Positions 1-11,494 of a stretch of DNA of 64,000 nt are shown piece after piece; position 1 is the stretch's first letter, and every line of letters begins with the position of its first letter. A program made the position numbers and the translations under genes. Source of the DNA: Azolla caroliniana. Lineage: Eukaryota; Polypodiophyta. Location: the NCBI GenBank assembly GCA_043228905.1, contig JBHGNT010000011.1, forward strand, positions 2,852,001 to 2,916,000, read 5' to 3'. The notes below the pieces were generated by a model. The model did not search any database, was not told the DNA's origin, and saw only the letters and a list, made by a program, of their open reading frames with translations.

Positions 1-1
1 T

Positions 2-3000
2 CCATTATCATGTGACAATCCTGTTTGTGGCAATGGATTGAAGATTGTGAATACTAATTGTGATGGGGAAAACTATTGTGGCTATGGTTTCCAATATGGA
101 GATGAAAGTAGCACAACTGGATATCTAATTTCTGACAAATTCATGTATAACACTATCCAAGCAAACAGTTCACAGGACAATACAGATGCAAACATAATAT
201 TCGGGTGGGAGATGTTGTGTGTATATGTATTGTAAAAAAAACCAAAAACATCAATCTGATTTTGTTCTTTACTTTTTTTCTTTATGGATGTGATGCTTGC
301 AGCTGTGGATATAGTCAATCTGGTAACTTATTAACGGCACAAAATGTAGTGGATGGAATAATGGGTTTTGGTCAGAGCAAGTTATCCGTTATTTCTCAGC
401 TATATATGCAAGGGCTAATCCCCCGCGTCTTTGCTCATTGTTTACAAGGGTCGGAAAAAGGTGGTGGCATTCTTGTAATTGGAAATGTTGTGGATCGTGG
501 GTTTCCCTTCACTCCAATCATTTCTTCCCAGTGAGTTAATATGACGTCTCTAATTGTGCAAAACTGAGCTAATTGTTTTCTTGTTTCTTTAATCTTGCTT
601 CCAAAGATTAAAAATGAATTAACCTATTTCTTGGTAAAAATTTTAATTGCTTTTCTTGTTTGATTTGGTTGTGTTATGATATAGGACACATTACAATGTG
701 AAGATGAAAGGTATATCTGTAAATGGTGTACAAATGGAAGTCAAATCATCAGCCTATGATACTGCAGAAATAACTGAAGGCACCATTTTTGACAGTGGGA
801 CAACTCTTGCATACCTTGTGGAGCCACTTTACACTTCATTTGTAACTTCAGTATGTCACATGACTTCTTCATAACTAATTCTCTTTTTAAATATTATTAC
901 TAAGTTTTTAAACGTCTCAAATTGTATACACATTCTTTTTAGAAATTTATCATAGAAAGAGATTGTTTTTTATTCATTTAAGTGGTTGTGATATTGAAGA
1001 GGTTAACATTGAACAGTTGTAATCTTTGTGAGGTCGCACAGGCCATTATTTGAGTTTAGATGTTAATATAATTGATCTTACATTTCTTTTTTACCACTTT
1101 CTTCTTATGTTCAAGAAGATTATCAAAGGTGCACCTTCTGAGGCTTATCAGCTCCCACAACCTGGGAATACGTGTTTTGTTTATTCCGGAAGGTAATTTC
1201 TCCTTCATATCACAATGCATGTCTTATGTGTTTTATTTCTATGGATTTCTTCATTTGTGAAAAAAGCTGCAAGTTTACTTAGAATAAGTGTTAGAGACGG
1301 AAGCACACCATCTGGGGTCTCATTGAGCTGGGCTTGTGGACATGGTTGTGACGATCATGATTAAGAATAAGTCTTCGGATGTTTCCTCTGCGTGGTTATG
1401 AGCATGTGTGGCATGCTTCCTCTATGATGCTGCCAGTTGAGCTTTTTATGAGGTCATCCACTAAACGAACCTTTTCCCCTTCTAATACTCCCAGCGATGT
1501 GGTTTTCCAGTCAATTCAAAATAAGCTCATCGATGCTAGAGTCAGTGTGTTTGGGACCCTGTTGAGGAAACTATGGACTATGCATATTTTACCCCCCAAC
1601 AAGTTCTTCACTCTGAGTATCACACACTACTGCAATGCTCTTTGATGCCATAGACGGTGTTTTGGATTCTGACATGAGGAGGAGACTCATAAACTATGCA
1701 TATTTTTGTTTTGAACACAGTTCTGGAGTTTTGAGTGTCACACTCTACTCCAATCCTCCACCGTTGATCACATTCTGTTCTTGATTTCCCAACATTTTCA
1801 ACCTTGAGCTATCCCTGCAAACATCTGTCTCAGCCACTGTGCAATCTTGATTGTGACCTTCATTGATAAGATTCTTGATCATCGAGAATCACTTACCACC
1901 TCCGCATACTAGGTAAAACGTTTCATCCAGAGGCCATATTTTGACCTACAAGAATGATAATAAAATCTATCTGCATATATTTCAAGATATATGAACGATG
2001 GTGTTCCCATCATCCCCATCTTGAAACGTAATACCAATGTACTATCTTCCGAAGCATCTTTGAACTTGCTTCTTCATCCACCCTCACCTTATGTATGTGT
2101 AGACATGGCAAGAGGTTTTCATCTGTTTCTCCTCTTCGATGCCTTTGTTGGCACAATCAATGTCTTGTTTTTTAATGATGAAGATGACCTTCTTCAAACA
2201 ACCTTGCTCTATTCTTGTTTGACCTCATGGGCATCAATCATCATGTTCTTTTTTTCTGTTTCTTTTTTCTTACCCGTGACCTCAGACACAGAAGTGAAAT
2301 GCCAACATTTTTTTTCTATCTCCTACTAAATAGTCTTTCCATGCCTTATAATAGTTGATGAGGTTGAATGGTAAACATGTACATCGATGTCACTCACATG
2401 AAAAAACAAAAAAGCACAAGAATTTACATTTTGTGAGAAACGAAAAGTAATGCATAAAAATGTAAACAAGAAGAAGAATAAAAAGACACGGTAACTGTTT
2501 AAAACTTTTCCTTCTGCCATGTTAAAAGCAAGGGAATTTACATTTTGTGAGAAGCAAAAAGTAATGTATAAAAATGTAAACAAGATGAAGAATAAAAAGA
2601 CATGTGAAAGTGTTTAAAACTTTTCATTCCACCATGTTTTTTCGGCAGTGTGGATGATGCCTTCCCTGCAGTTACTCTCCATTTCGACGGAGCAGATATG
2701 AAACTTAAGGGCAGCCATTATCTCATCCAACAACAAGAAAGTGTAAGGCTTATTTATATTTATGACACATCTAACAGAACACACAACTCTTACTTAATAT
2801 CTTAATATACTTCACAAAAACTCACGCCCTGGGATAATGAAAATTCACTTTTCCAAGAGGTGAATTTTTTATTTTTTGTTAAGGTTTATGAGGAACATTA
2901 GCAATGGTGTTTTCCATATAATCCTCCAGTCGTCCATTAGCCTTCAATTTCCAACCATGTGTGGCGGATTATAATTATCTTCAGGTGAATATCCAAGTCT

Positions 3001-3499
3001 GGTGCATTGGATGGCATTCCATGGATTCCAGTACAACAGTTAGTAGTAGTAACTCAATATCGACAATATTTGGAGGTGAGATATCACTTTCTTAACTCAA
3101 CTTGGATAGATTCTCTCAATCAATTCATCTTTATGTTTATACTGATTTCATTGTCTTTGTAGATATGGTATTGAAGGACAAGCTCGTTGTATATGATCTC
3201 GAGAATCAACGAATAGGTTGGGTTGATTATGATTGTAAGTTATTATGATTCTAAAAATAATTCTTACTTTGAGTGAGAGATTGGGATATGCATGAGTTGA
3301 ATAACCAATGCTGTTGACCTTATTTTTCCAAGGTTCAATTCCGATCAATGTCTCGATAATGAATGGAAAGAGCCAACCTGTACATTCGGATCAACTGAAG
3401 AGCTCTGCATCATCATCGAAAATGAGCCCTTTCTCTCTTTCCTTGATTCTATTACTCTCTAGTATGAAAATGTATTTGAGATCACACATTTTATTATAG
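2..3499 (+). CDS. Aspartic protease gene (pepsin/nepenthesin-like, family A1), 3' portion
   Basis: Endopeptidase of the plant A1 family, normally secreted or membrane-tethered. The first exons, with signal peptide and first catalytic DTG, lie before the window. I join exons 2-204, 303-530, 685-850, 1116-1192, 2649-2742, 2985-3075, 3163-3234 and 3333-3499; all junctions are GT-AG and the reading frame is kept across each. The peptide shows the family's Cys-rich flap region ([16 protein letters not shown]), the VVDGIMGFG and LSVISQL blocks, the second catalytic site DSGTT (Asp codon 791-793) followed by LAYLVEPLY, and the late block [20 protein letters not shown]. It ends in a hydrophobic tail (about residues [11 protein letters not shown]) that could be a GPI or membrane signal; this is inference. 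The largest intron (1193-2648) holds a tandem duplication. No stop or frameshift is seen, so the gene looks functional. The closest Arabidopsis type is 'aspartic proteinase-like' ASPG/AT1G08210-like; the exact orthologue is not assigned. Confidence 0.88.
2409..2640. repeat. Tandem duplication (~114 bp x2) in aspartic protease intron
   Basis: Two adjacent copies, about 2409-2523 and 2524-2640, share AATTTACATTTTGTGAGAA followed by AAAAATGTAAACAAG and a GTTTAAAACTTTTC block. Copy 2 runs directly into the 3' splice site (CAG at 2646-2648) of the next exon. Confidence 0.85.
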
Positions 3500-4830
3500 C
3501 ATATTATAGATGGTGTCATTTGACAATGAAGCCAATGACGAAACAGTAAGTGAAGGCTCATGCATTGATTAATGTTGAGCTGGAGCCCTATAGATGATGC
3601 CCCCACATTGAAGGTGCTCCTTGGTCTGCATATATACATACACATTCCAACATACACTTTAGGAAAATACAATGTAGAGAATTAGTTTTCTGACGAAAGG
3701 ACTACATATCATCATCCATCAATTAAGAAGTAGACATATTATCCTTGTACATATGAAATTGAAGTGGTTCATATACCAAGAAATGAAGTGGAGGTAACCC
3801 ATTGATTACTTGTTTATCTTCATTTTGGAAATTGAACCATCATCTTTGTCTTTTGTAAGAGTATTTAAGCATGTAGAGTCTTGATATGAAAAAAGGAGCA
3901 TCCAAATGCGAAGTTCGTAGTTTTGAGCAAACTTTGGGAGAATTGGAGTGGGAAGTGTATCATATTAATGAGTGGGAGTGTCATGAGGATTGCCTGCAAA
4001 GCATGCTACCAATGGACTACCAATCAAAGAAGTAATGGTAATTGCAAGACAAATATTGACGATCAAGATGGGTAACGCAAAGAAGCTACGCCAACGTGCA
4101 ACTTGCTATGAAGCATTTGATGAATGGATGTATTACAAAAGACTCAAAGGGAGATATCAAATGCATGTGGATGATTTTTGACGACCATATTGATTGTTAT
4201 GATAAGTGATGAAGATTGAGAGTAAATAAAGGAAATGTATATATGGATAAGTATTATGTTTGACACTAGGGAGATGGTCGATGCTCCACTAGGACCATAG
4301 TTGGTGGAGATGAGACAGAGTAGCAATAAGCAAGCCAAAGTGAATGCCTTCAACCTTTGTGGATAGTTGAGGATGAGGCTCCACTTCTTCGATGAGGCAT
4401 TCATATGTGATCAACGTGACTTCAATTTACCCCTCTAGCTCTTAAAGCAAGACTCACTAATTTCTTTAGTCGAGGTACACACACGGAACACGAACATGCA
4501 CACAACTATAGGAATGTTTACAATCTCATAAGTCATGTTTGAAACACACTTAATGTACTCCTCACCCATGTCATTGAAAGTACTATGAAAACATTGGCAT
4601 TGGTAAGAAAGGCTAAGTTCTTGATTTGTAACCCTCCCTCATGTACCTATATAACCCCACCATAGGGGACATGAATGATAGTAGAAGTTTTGCCTCTCAA
4701 TAATTGTGCATCTCTCTCTCTTCCTCACGGTCAACCCCCTTAGGAGGGGAGTGGAGCTCTTCTTGGCTCCACCCCCCACCCATCAACATGGCTTTTGTCC
4801 AAATCAATAGGCCAGATTGGCCAAAGCTAA
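3500..4830. other. Gene-free stretch downstream of aspartic protease
   Basis: Only short unsupported open frames are seen. It should include the 3' UTR and terminator of the aspartic protease gene, but no polyadenylation signal stands out. Around 4640-4810 there is a TATATAA-like motif, C-rich and G-rich tracts and a small hairpin (GGAGTGGAGC / GGCTCCACCCC). These may be the leftover 3' end of the adjacent Copia element, which is on the minus strand. Confidence 0.5.
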
Positions 4831-5222
4831 TTTGGTGTCGAAGAGATTAGAAACGATCTGCTAGAAGACACTTGGTCATCAAATCTGCAACATTATCAAC
4901 TGTAGATATTTTCTCGAGGCCGATTTTTCCAGAAATGACATAGTCTCAAACAAAATGATATCTTACGTCGATGTGCTTCGAGGCGTAGTCATGGAATGGA
5001 TTTCGTGACAAAGCGAGGAACGCCCATTTGGTGTCGAAGAGATAGAAACGATTTGCTAGAAGACACTTGGTCATCAAATCTACGACATTATCGATTGTAG
5101 ATATTTTCTCGAGGCCGTTTTTTCCGGAAATGACATAGTCTCAAACAAAATGATATCTTACGTCGATGTGCTTCGATGCGTTGTCATGGACCGGATTTCG
5201 TGACCAAGCGAGGGCGCTTTGA
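4831..5222. repeat. 196-bp tandem duplication in RNase H remnant
   Basis: 4831-5026 and 5027-5222 are adjacent direct copies, both starting TTTGGTGTCGAAGAGAT and containing GACACTTGGTCATCAAATCT and ATGATATCTTACGTCGATG. Only scattered substitutions distinguish them. The copied segment encodes the terminal part of Copia RNase H. Confidence 0.9.
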
Positions 5223-5830
5223 CTATCGTTGTAGACAACTAGAGCCGAATTAGAGTCGGCTTGTCAAAACGTGCGCGCCAGTCAACCAAGCCACAAAGCT
5301 TCCTTTGCCACGTTAGACGTGGCTATGTATTCAACTTCGGTGGTTGAGGTCGGCGTGCGCTCCTGGAGTTTCGGCTTCCAAGAGATTATGCCCTTGCCAA
5401 ATTTAAAGCAGTATCCGGTGGTCAATTTTCGGTTGTCCAAGCAACCGGCAAAGTCCGAGTCGGTGTAATTGACTATGCATGATGTCTCATTTGGGTCGAA
5501 TAGGATGTCATAGTCTTTTGTGCCCACCAGATATTTGAACAGATGCTTCATTGCGTTCCAATGCACTCGGTCGGGATTGTGCATGAATCTATTGATGACT
5601 CCTATAGCGTGGGCTAAGCCCGGTTGTGTTGTGACCATTGCATACATCAAGGAGCCAACAACCGGTGCATATGGTACCGTTTTCGTAGTTTCCCCCTCCG
5701 GGGCGGATGTCGAGCAGTTCTTCTAAGATAGCATAAGGCTAATTGGGATTGGGGTCGACACAAATTTGGTTGATTGCATGTTGAAGCATTCTAACTATTG
5801 GGATAACTAGTCCCTCCAGATGGGATGAGT
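4831..5830 (-). pseudogene. Copia element B remnant: end of reverse transcriptase and RNase H
   Basis: Minus-strand reading gives the Copia block VPYAPVVGSLMYAMV, the region around HWNAMKHLFKYLVGTKDYD, then YTDSDFAGC and an RNase H core ending in TEVEYIATSNVAKEALWLG (5282-5650). Downstream residues resembling the RNase H tail (KHIDVRYHF type) lie in 5140-5280. Upstream, at about 5727-5830, comes the FNMQSTKFVSTP segment that normally precedes the 'plasticity' loop. Stops and frameshifts interrupt it. This is the 3' portion of pol. The RT core with the YVDD box is not present between this block and the RT start at 6790-7092, so a deletion accompanies the LTR insertion there. The family is Ty1/Copia with high confidence; that it belongs to the same copy as the gag at 19.3 kb is inference. 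Confidence 0.82.
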
Positions 5831-5970
5831 TGGAGAGCCGATCAACTGAAAGCTTAATCGGATGTTGTCCGGTAGAAAGCCAAAAAATATCGATTTGGCC
5901 ATAGCTGATTAGAGGCTACATTTGTTGTAAAGAATCATGGTGATTCTATGAAGAGGAATATGTTAAAGAT

Positions 5971-5974
5971 GTGT

Positions 5975-6038
<64 letters not shown>
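5971..6038. repeat. (TG)n(AG)n compound microsatellite
   Basis: An uninterrupted GT repeat passes directly into a GA repeat at the start of the solo LTR. Confidence 0.95.
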
Positions 6039-6040
<2 letters not shown>

Positions 6041-6730
6041 AGAGGAGAGGAGAGAAACACAAGCTAGATGAAAAATCGAAATACTCAAGAAAACTGTATA
6101 TTACAAAGAAGATTAACAAACACATTACAAAGTAGGAGGAGGGTGCTTTATATAGTCACCTTGTCTCTTCATTAACTACTGAAGCTCATCGGTCATGAGG
6201 AATGTGGAAACTCATTAGTTATGTGTCATAGAATATGATTCTATTACACATAGTTAATGCTACAAAAGTAGTGGTGACTTTTGACCTTTGAGTGTTCATT
6301 CACTCTCAAGGTGTGTTCACACACTAGACTAGGTTGAGCTTGATTCTCAACATTTGTAAATAGCCCATATTGTGTATGAGTATAAATACACCTAGGGCAA
6401 TCATTCTGATGTGTAGAGAGATTATTTGAGGGTAATCATTTTTGTATGTACAGAAAGTGTGAGCTAACTACTGAGTGTGAGTGTGAGTGTTATAACTGTT
6501 TGTAAGATGAAGTCAAGCTCCAGGTTGTGGCCCTAAGTATCCTGTATCTTCCTCTCTACTTAGTGATTCTATTTCGGAGTTTATGAGCTCCCGTGGTTTT
6601 TCCCATTGAGGGTTTTCCACGTTAAAATCTATGTGTCTCTGTGTCGGTGCTTTTCTGTCTTGAGTGCTTCAATTATTATCTTTCTCAGTCTTGCTTGACA
6701 ACTTGTTGTGGCTGGCCCCATATCACAACA
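5972..6730 (+). mobile_element. Probable solo LTR (Copia-type) inside element B
   Basis: The segment starts TGTTGTG and ends CACAACA, a perfect 7-bp inverted terminus of TG...CA form. It contains a TATAAATA box near 6378 followed by AGGGCAATC, and near the 3' end the GTGGTTTTTCCCATTGAGGG / TTTTCCACGTTAA pattern seen in the solo LTR at 21752-22488. It separates the RT start (6790-7092) from the RT end (5727-5830) of a minus-strand Copia. I see no clean target-site duplication (flanks AGATG and TTAAG), so the exact ends are uncertain; a flanking deletion would explain this. The 5' end is filled with a (TG)n(AG)n microsatellite. Confidence 0.55.
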
Positions 6731-7652
6731 TTAAGACACGTCCAATATAGTTGGCTTGAGACAAGAGACTAGATGTTCTTGGCTAGATGCTACGAGCCTT
6801 TCGGCTGCTCCATATAAAACTCCTCCTCTCGGTCACCATGGAGGAATGTCGTTTTAACATCTAGTTGTATCAGCTCCAAATCCTCGGTTGCCACGAAGTT
6901 AAGCACAAACCGCAAGGTTGTCATATTCACCACTGGTGAAAAGATTTCGTCGAAGTTGACATCGTATTCTTGTCGAAACCCTTTCACTACAAATCTGGCC
7001 TTGAAATTTGGGTTGGTGGAATCAAACATATCTTTTAATCTATAGACCCACTTGCATAGAATAACACGACGATTATTCGGTAGTTCGATCAAGTCCCAAG
7101 TTTTATTTTGTCAAATGGAGGTCGTCTTTGACTCCATCGCTAGATGCCATGTTGTTGAATCGGCTGCGTTGATGCTTCTTCATATGACGTCGGTTCGCCG
7201 GCATTCATGAAGAAGATTCCAGGGCAGGACCTCTCCGGAGGTTGCGACAGTCTTTTTTATCTTCTTGGTATGATTGGGCTAGCCAGATGGGATGTTTGAG
7301 TCAGATGGTCCGGAGGCAAAACATTTGGTTGTGCTAGTCAGCTGGAGCTGATTCGGTACTAGAGGATTTGGCTACCCGTGAGCCGACCTTGTGTTATGAG
7401 CTAGCCTGTCATGAAGGGTCGTCACTTCAAACTTCAATAGGCCTATCATCCGTCTTGTGCATGACTGACTTGTTGAAGACAACGTCCAAACTTCAGATGA
7501 TCTGTCTATTCTTTGAGTCGGTATCCGATTTCGTTGTCTGGTCCATAGCCAAGGAAAATGCATTTCCTTGACCTTGGATCGAGCTTTCGACGATTGTCTT
7601 TCGGCACGAGTGCATATGCCTTGCATCCGAAAATCCTCAGCTTGTCATAATG
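6731..7652 (-). pseudogene. Copia element B remnant: integrase C-terminus, linker and start of reverse transcriptase
   Basis: At 7500-7652 (minus) the frame reads KLRIFGCKAYALVPKDNRR, then DPRSRKCIFLGYG, the classic Copia integrase C-terminal block. At 6790-7092 it reads CKWVYRLKD, FKARFVVKGF, YDVNFDEIFSPVV and LIQLDVKTTFLHGD, the start of the RVT_2 reverse transcriptase including the first catalytic Asp. Stops and frameshifts occur between the two. At 7652 the integrase homology stops abruptly at unrelated sequence and appears to resume beyond 10790. The product would be part of Copia pol, but no functional protein is expected. Confidence 0.8.
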
Positions 7653-8226
7653 ACCAAAGAGAGAGAATGAAACCCTAAACCTTCCTAGCTACTACCATGA
7701 TGACCAAACTAAAAGAAATGACAATGACTAAAGAGAGAGAGAATGAAACCCTAAACCTTCCTAACTACTACCATGATGACCAAACGAAAACCCTAAACGA
7801 AATAGGGATAAGATAAAGAAGAAATACAACCCTAATGGTCTACCCCAAAACAACAAAATGACGACCATTCAATGTGACCCCTCGCCCCCTTTTATAGTAG
7901 AAAGGGGTGAGGCTCATTACAAAAGGAGAGGCCAAATATTCCACTGTTTTCAAAGGGGAATATTTGCCTTGATCTAAGGAGGAGAGATTGATGGGGCCTT
8001 AAATCCCTCTCCTCTCACACACACACACTACCATGCCCATTACTCATTACACCCTTACTTCTATGCACTCTCTTTTCCCACGTGTGCATGTGCACCTAAG
8101 TGCACATCACATTTAGACTTTACGAACTTTTGGTGTACTTTAGCACCTTACATTTTACCTTTCCCTTTACATTTGTTTTATTATTCTTATTTACAAATTA
8201 CTAAGTGCATGTGCAATGTTCCACAT
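7653..8226 (-). mobile_element. Candidate LTR fragment (minus strand), unclassified
   Basis: Read on the minus strand it starts TGTGGAACATTGCAC, has a TATAAAAGGGGG box (plus positions about 7893-7908) and ends TTTGGTCA, fitting TG...CA LTR form. A local ~80-bp duplication with CCCTAAACCTTCC lies at 7654-7790. No second LTR, primer-binding site or TSD could be matched, so the assignment is tentative. Confidence 0.35.
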
Positions 8227-10790
8227 CCTCGTTTTATTCGCTCCACCCGCTTTTCTCACCATAGCTGAAAATCCTCACGACATCCACCCCCACCAAATCG
8301 CACATCCATCGGTATGTGCCAAGAAAGGGGAAGAGGTGAGATTTTCGTAATGGTGATCAACCGGGTTCATTCGCGCCCTCGTCCGACTTCGTCTTCCACT
8401 TCGAGCACACCCAATCTTTCCACCCAAACCACCATAGCCGCCCGATCCACTGTATCCACCGTATCCACCGCATGTCCTCAAACCGTTGGCTCCATCCGAT
8501 CCACCATATTTGACACTCGCACCTTCCTCCCCGACCAGTTGTTGTAGACCTCTCCAACGATGACACCGATCCGATCGCTCTTCCTTTATCCACCTCACAT
8601 GTCCTCCGATTGGACTCCCGACCACTCCAACCGTGTGTCGGACACCATTCGTCATGCACCTCGTATGTGCCCCTCTCAACCTGACCGTCTCCTCGACCCA
8701 GGCACCTCTGCGTGCCATCTCCCTCCATTATGTGCTTTCCTTCTGAAGGCTCCACCCATACGTCGACGTCGACATCCTTCGAATATGTTTCTCGGTCCTT
8801 AAGTGACCACATTACACGCTTCTCGTTTCACCCTCGCTCGTGGTGTTCTGTCATGGTAGAGTGCACCACCATCCCAACATCCATGTCGGTGTTCTCCACT
8901 TCGGTGTCCTCCATCGCCTCCATCATCGTTGTCTTGTTTTCCCGACGAACACCTCTCGAATCCGCTCGGCCCACTTGGCCCTCGTAGCTCACCGTGGTGC
9001 TCTGGTCACCTCCTTCGGCACCCTCGTCCGTTTTAGCCTTCGACTCCACGTCGCCACCCTTTGTCTCTTCAGTCTTACGTTGATCCGCAACCTCTAAAGT
9101 CTCAATAATAGGTGCGGAGAGTTCCCCTCATTCTCAATTTTCCTCCGAGTCATAGTCATCGTGCCTGCTTGGCCTCCTCCTCATGCTCACTGGCTTCAAT
9201 CGGGTGTTGCGGCTCATTCGCCTTTATAAAAGTTAGTGTGCGGAAGCTTGACAAAACTGGTTTAGCCGGGGAGCAACAGAGAATAGAAAACATAGGTTCA
9301 ATGGAAGCTTGAGAATATTTAGCATACACAGGAGAGACAGAGAGAGAGCAGAACATAAAACTCTATTCTAAAATAATAATCCTCTGTGTATATAGAATGT
9401 GCTCAGAGAGAACTTTTATACAAGTCCATAAAGGACTGACAGGTACTTCAATGCTCATACGAGCGATTGTCACTGACTCCCAAAAATATGCCTACATACT
9501 AGGCTGGATCTGTAGGCCTCTAACGGCCTACCAATTTCAATCCGATCTGGCTCCTGGTTCCAGATATAATCCGGACACCGATCTGGCTCTGGCTTATTCA
9601 GCCGATCCGGATCCGGTTGAGCTTGCTCGCTCAACACCCTTGATCTCCGATTAGGCCGGAGTAGCCCTTTTTTGGATTAATTGAGGCCGATCAGTTCTTG
9701 ACTCGGTCAGCCTTCGACCGCATTCGCATTTGGCCGAATCGGGCTCAACAGATCGATTTCGACCGACTCGGCCTCCTTTTGGGTCAAGCTTGGCTGATTG
9801 GTTTCGACCGGCCGGGTCGGGCCTGATCGGTCAGCTCCCATTCAGTTCTTCTTCCGTCGGATTGTCTTCCATATATGTTAGATTACCAGCCGAATTGTCT
9901 CTCGGTCGGATCAGTTCCCAACTCCTCCTTCTTTGTCCCATACGGCCTCTCCATCAAACTACACCACGGCTTTTCCTTTGGCCTCCTCATAGGCCACCTC
10001 CTTCCCTACATGTATGTTGGCCTCGGGCCATGTCTCCACGCAGCCACCTCCCATCTCTCCGGCCTCATGTTGGCACTCGGGCACAACCGCCGAAGTCTTC
10101 GGAACCGATGTCGAGGGATCTCTTCTTCGTCCGCTACCAATTACCTCATTATCCTCGTCGCCGTCTCGGTCCTCCGCTTTTCCGTTGCCACCTTTCGTCT
10201 CTCCGGTCTCACGTTGGCACACGAGCACAACCACCGAAGTCTCTAGAACCAGTGTGGAGAAATCTTCGGCACCAGCAATCACCTACGACTCGTCCATAGC
10301 CACTTCCATTCAGATGCCGTTGTCCATGGCTATCTCTTCGTCTCCATATGTTTTCTCGTCCTCGATTATGCAGCCTCGACTATGCTTGCATCTCCTCCAC
10401 TCAATGTTTCAGACCACCGTGCCCAAAACCATCGGTCCTCTTCCGAACTGGCAATCGTCGCCTCCCTGATTCCAAACTTATCCTCGGTCAGTCTTCCTCC
10501 GCAAGTCAAGAGGGTGGTTTGCTCCACACCCTCTCTGATTGTATCGTCGTGCCGTTCTTCAGCCTCCTCATAGGCCCTATCCTTCGTCCCCAAGGAGGCG
10601 ACTTCCTCCTCGTCATCCGGTCCTCTCGAGCCCGACTCCATACTGGACCCTTCTTCGGCTTCGACCCGCATCTTCATAATCTTGTACGCCTCCCTTATCA
10701 ATGCTTCTATGTCGAGTACCACCGGACCATTCCGTGATGAGCTTCTTCGGTTATTCTTTCGTCGGATTGTCTTCCATCCGAGTGGTGCTC
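8227..10790. other. GC-rich, internally repetitive segment of unknown origin
   Basis: This stretch (apart from the solo LTR at 9225-9636) is much richer in C/G than its surroundings and shows long overlapping open frames on both strands, a typical result of GC bias. Minus-strand readings are acidic and low-complexity: EEAEER- and GTKDRAYEEA-like runs at 10366-10722, similar wording at 9959-10282, and Gly-Gly-Tyr repeats at 8357-8718. The two right-hand blocks repeat each other (CGTCGGATTGTCTTCCAT at 9854 and 10762; GCCTCCTCATAGGCC twice). It sits where the integrase of element B should continue. It may be a spacer or extra ORF of an LTR element, or captured host DNA. No domain is recognised and no function is claimed. 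Confidence 0.5.
9225..9636 (-). mobile_element. Solo LTR of family A
   Basis: The segment matches, by eye, the LTRs at 19419-19875 and 31427-31829: AAAGTTAGTGTGCGGAAGC, a TCCATAAAGGACTGACAGG block, CTACATACTAGGCTGGATC and the end GCTTGCTCGCTCAACA. The terminal TGTG is mutated to TATA. Flanks GCCTT (9220-9224) and CCCTT (9637-9641) form a 5-bp target-site duplication with one mismatch. No internal region is present, so this is the product of LTR-LTR recombination. Confidence 0.85.
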
Positions 10791-11494
10791 GACAAGAAGC
10801 ATAGCCGGAAAAATCTAATGAATTCCTCTAATTTGAACTCTCCTCCATTGTCAGACCGTAAGCATTATGGCTTCTGGCTGGACTAGTTCTCCACCATGTC
10901 AAGCCATTCGAAAAAGATCGAGAAAACCCAATCTTTGGTTTTGGCCGGGTATGCCCACACCTTACGAGGCAAATCATCAATGAAACTGATGAAGCAGGAG
11001 CCGCCACCAAGAGACTAATGTGGCATCGGGCCACATACATCTGAATGGACCAAATCAAGTGGATTTCATTCTCTTGGTGCTACCGTCGAGTGCAAGGTTG
11101 CGACTTATTTGCCGTATTAACAGTGCTCACAGAACTGGTGGTCTGAAAAGGAGACTTTGGGGATGTATCTAGCTTTGGATAAATGTGTTATGTTGGCCTT
11201 ACTAAGGTGTTTGAGTCATCCATGCCATAGTGATGATACAGGGATATCAACCAGAAACAAGTCACCCTCTTTGAGTGTGACGTATAGCGGGTACAGAGAA
11301 TATACTGTTGGATCTCGAGCAAGCAGGAGCTTCCCCCTATGGAGTGTCCAACCTCTTGATGAGAAGTCAGCACGAATGTTGTCTTCATCAAGTTGTCCGA
11401 CTAAGATCAATGGTCATGAGAGCTCAAGAACGTGTCAGACATTATGTAGTACTAGCATAGAGCCACCAGGAAGGTTGAGCTCTATAATGCATTC
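10791..11494 (-). pseudogene. Copia element B remnant: pre-integrase and integrase core
   Basis: The minus strand reads LILVGQLDED and SLWHGWLKHLS (the GAG-pre-integrase His-containing module, 11180-11410). It continues at about 10840-11050 with HSDVCG-like residues, SLGGGSCFISFIDD, RKVWAY and CLRSDNGGEF, giving two of the three catalytic Asp/Glu residues of the DDE integrase. Several stops occur. To the right, homology is interrupted exactly at the insertion of element A1 (11490-11494 CATTC) and resumes at 17140. To the left it ends near 10790, before the third catalytic residue. Confidence 0.8.

Noticed and set aside
3990-4404. Short open frames downstream of the aspartic protease
   Set aside because: Under 90 codons, no motif, no splice context.
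7668-7780. CCCTAAACC motifs considered as telomeric repeats
   Set aside because: Single CCCTAAA units within a duplicated leader sequence, not tandem telomere repeats as at 33258.
9730-10469. Overlapping open frames of 123-189 codons on the plus strand
   Set aside because: Frames are open on both strands because of high GC; Ser/Pro-rich translation without a domain. Reported only as an unclassified segment.
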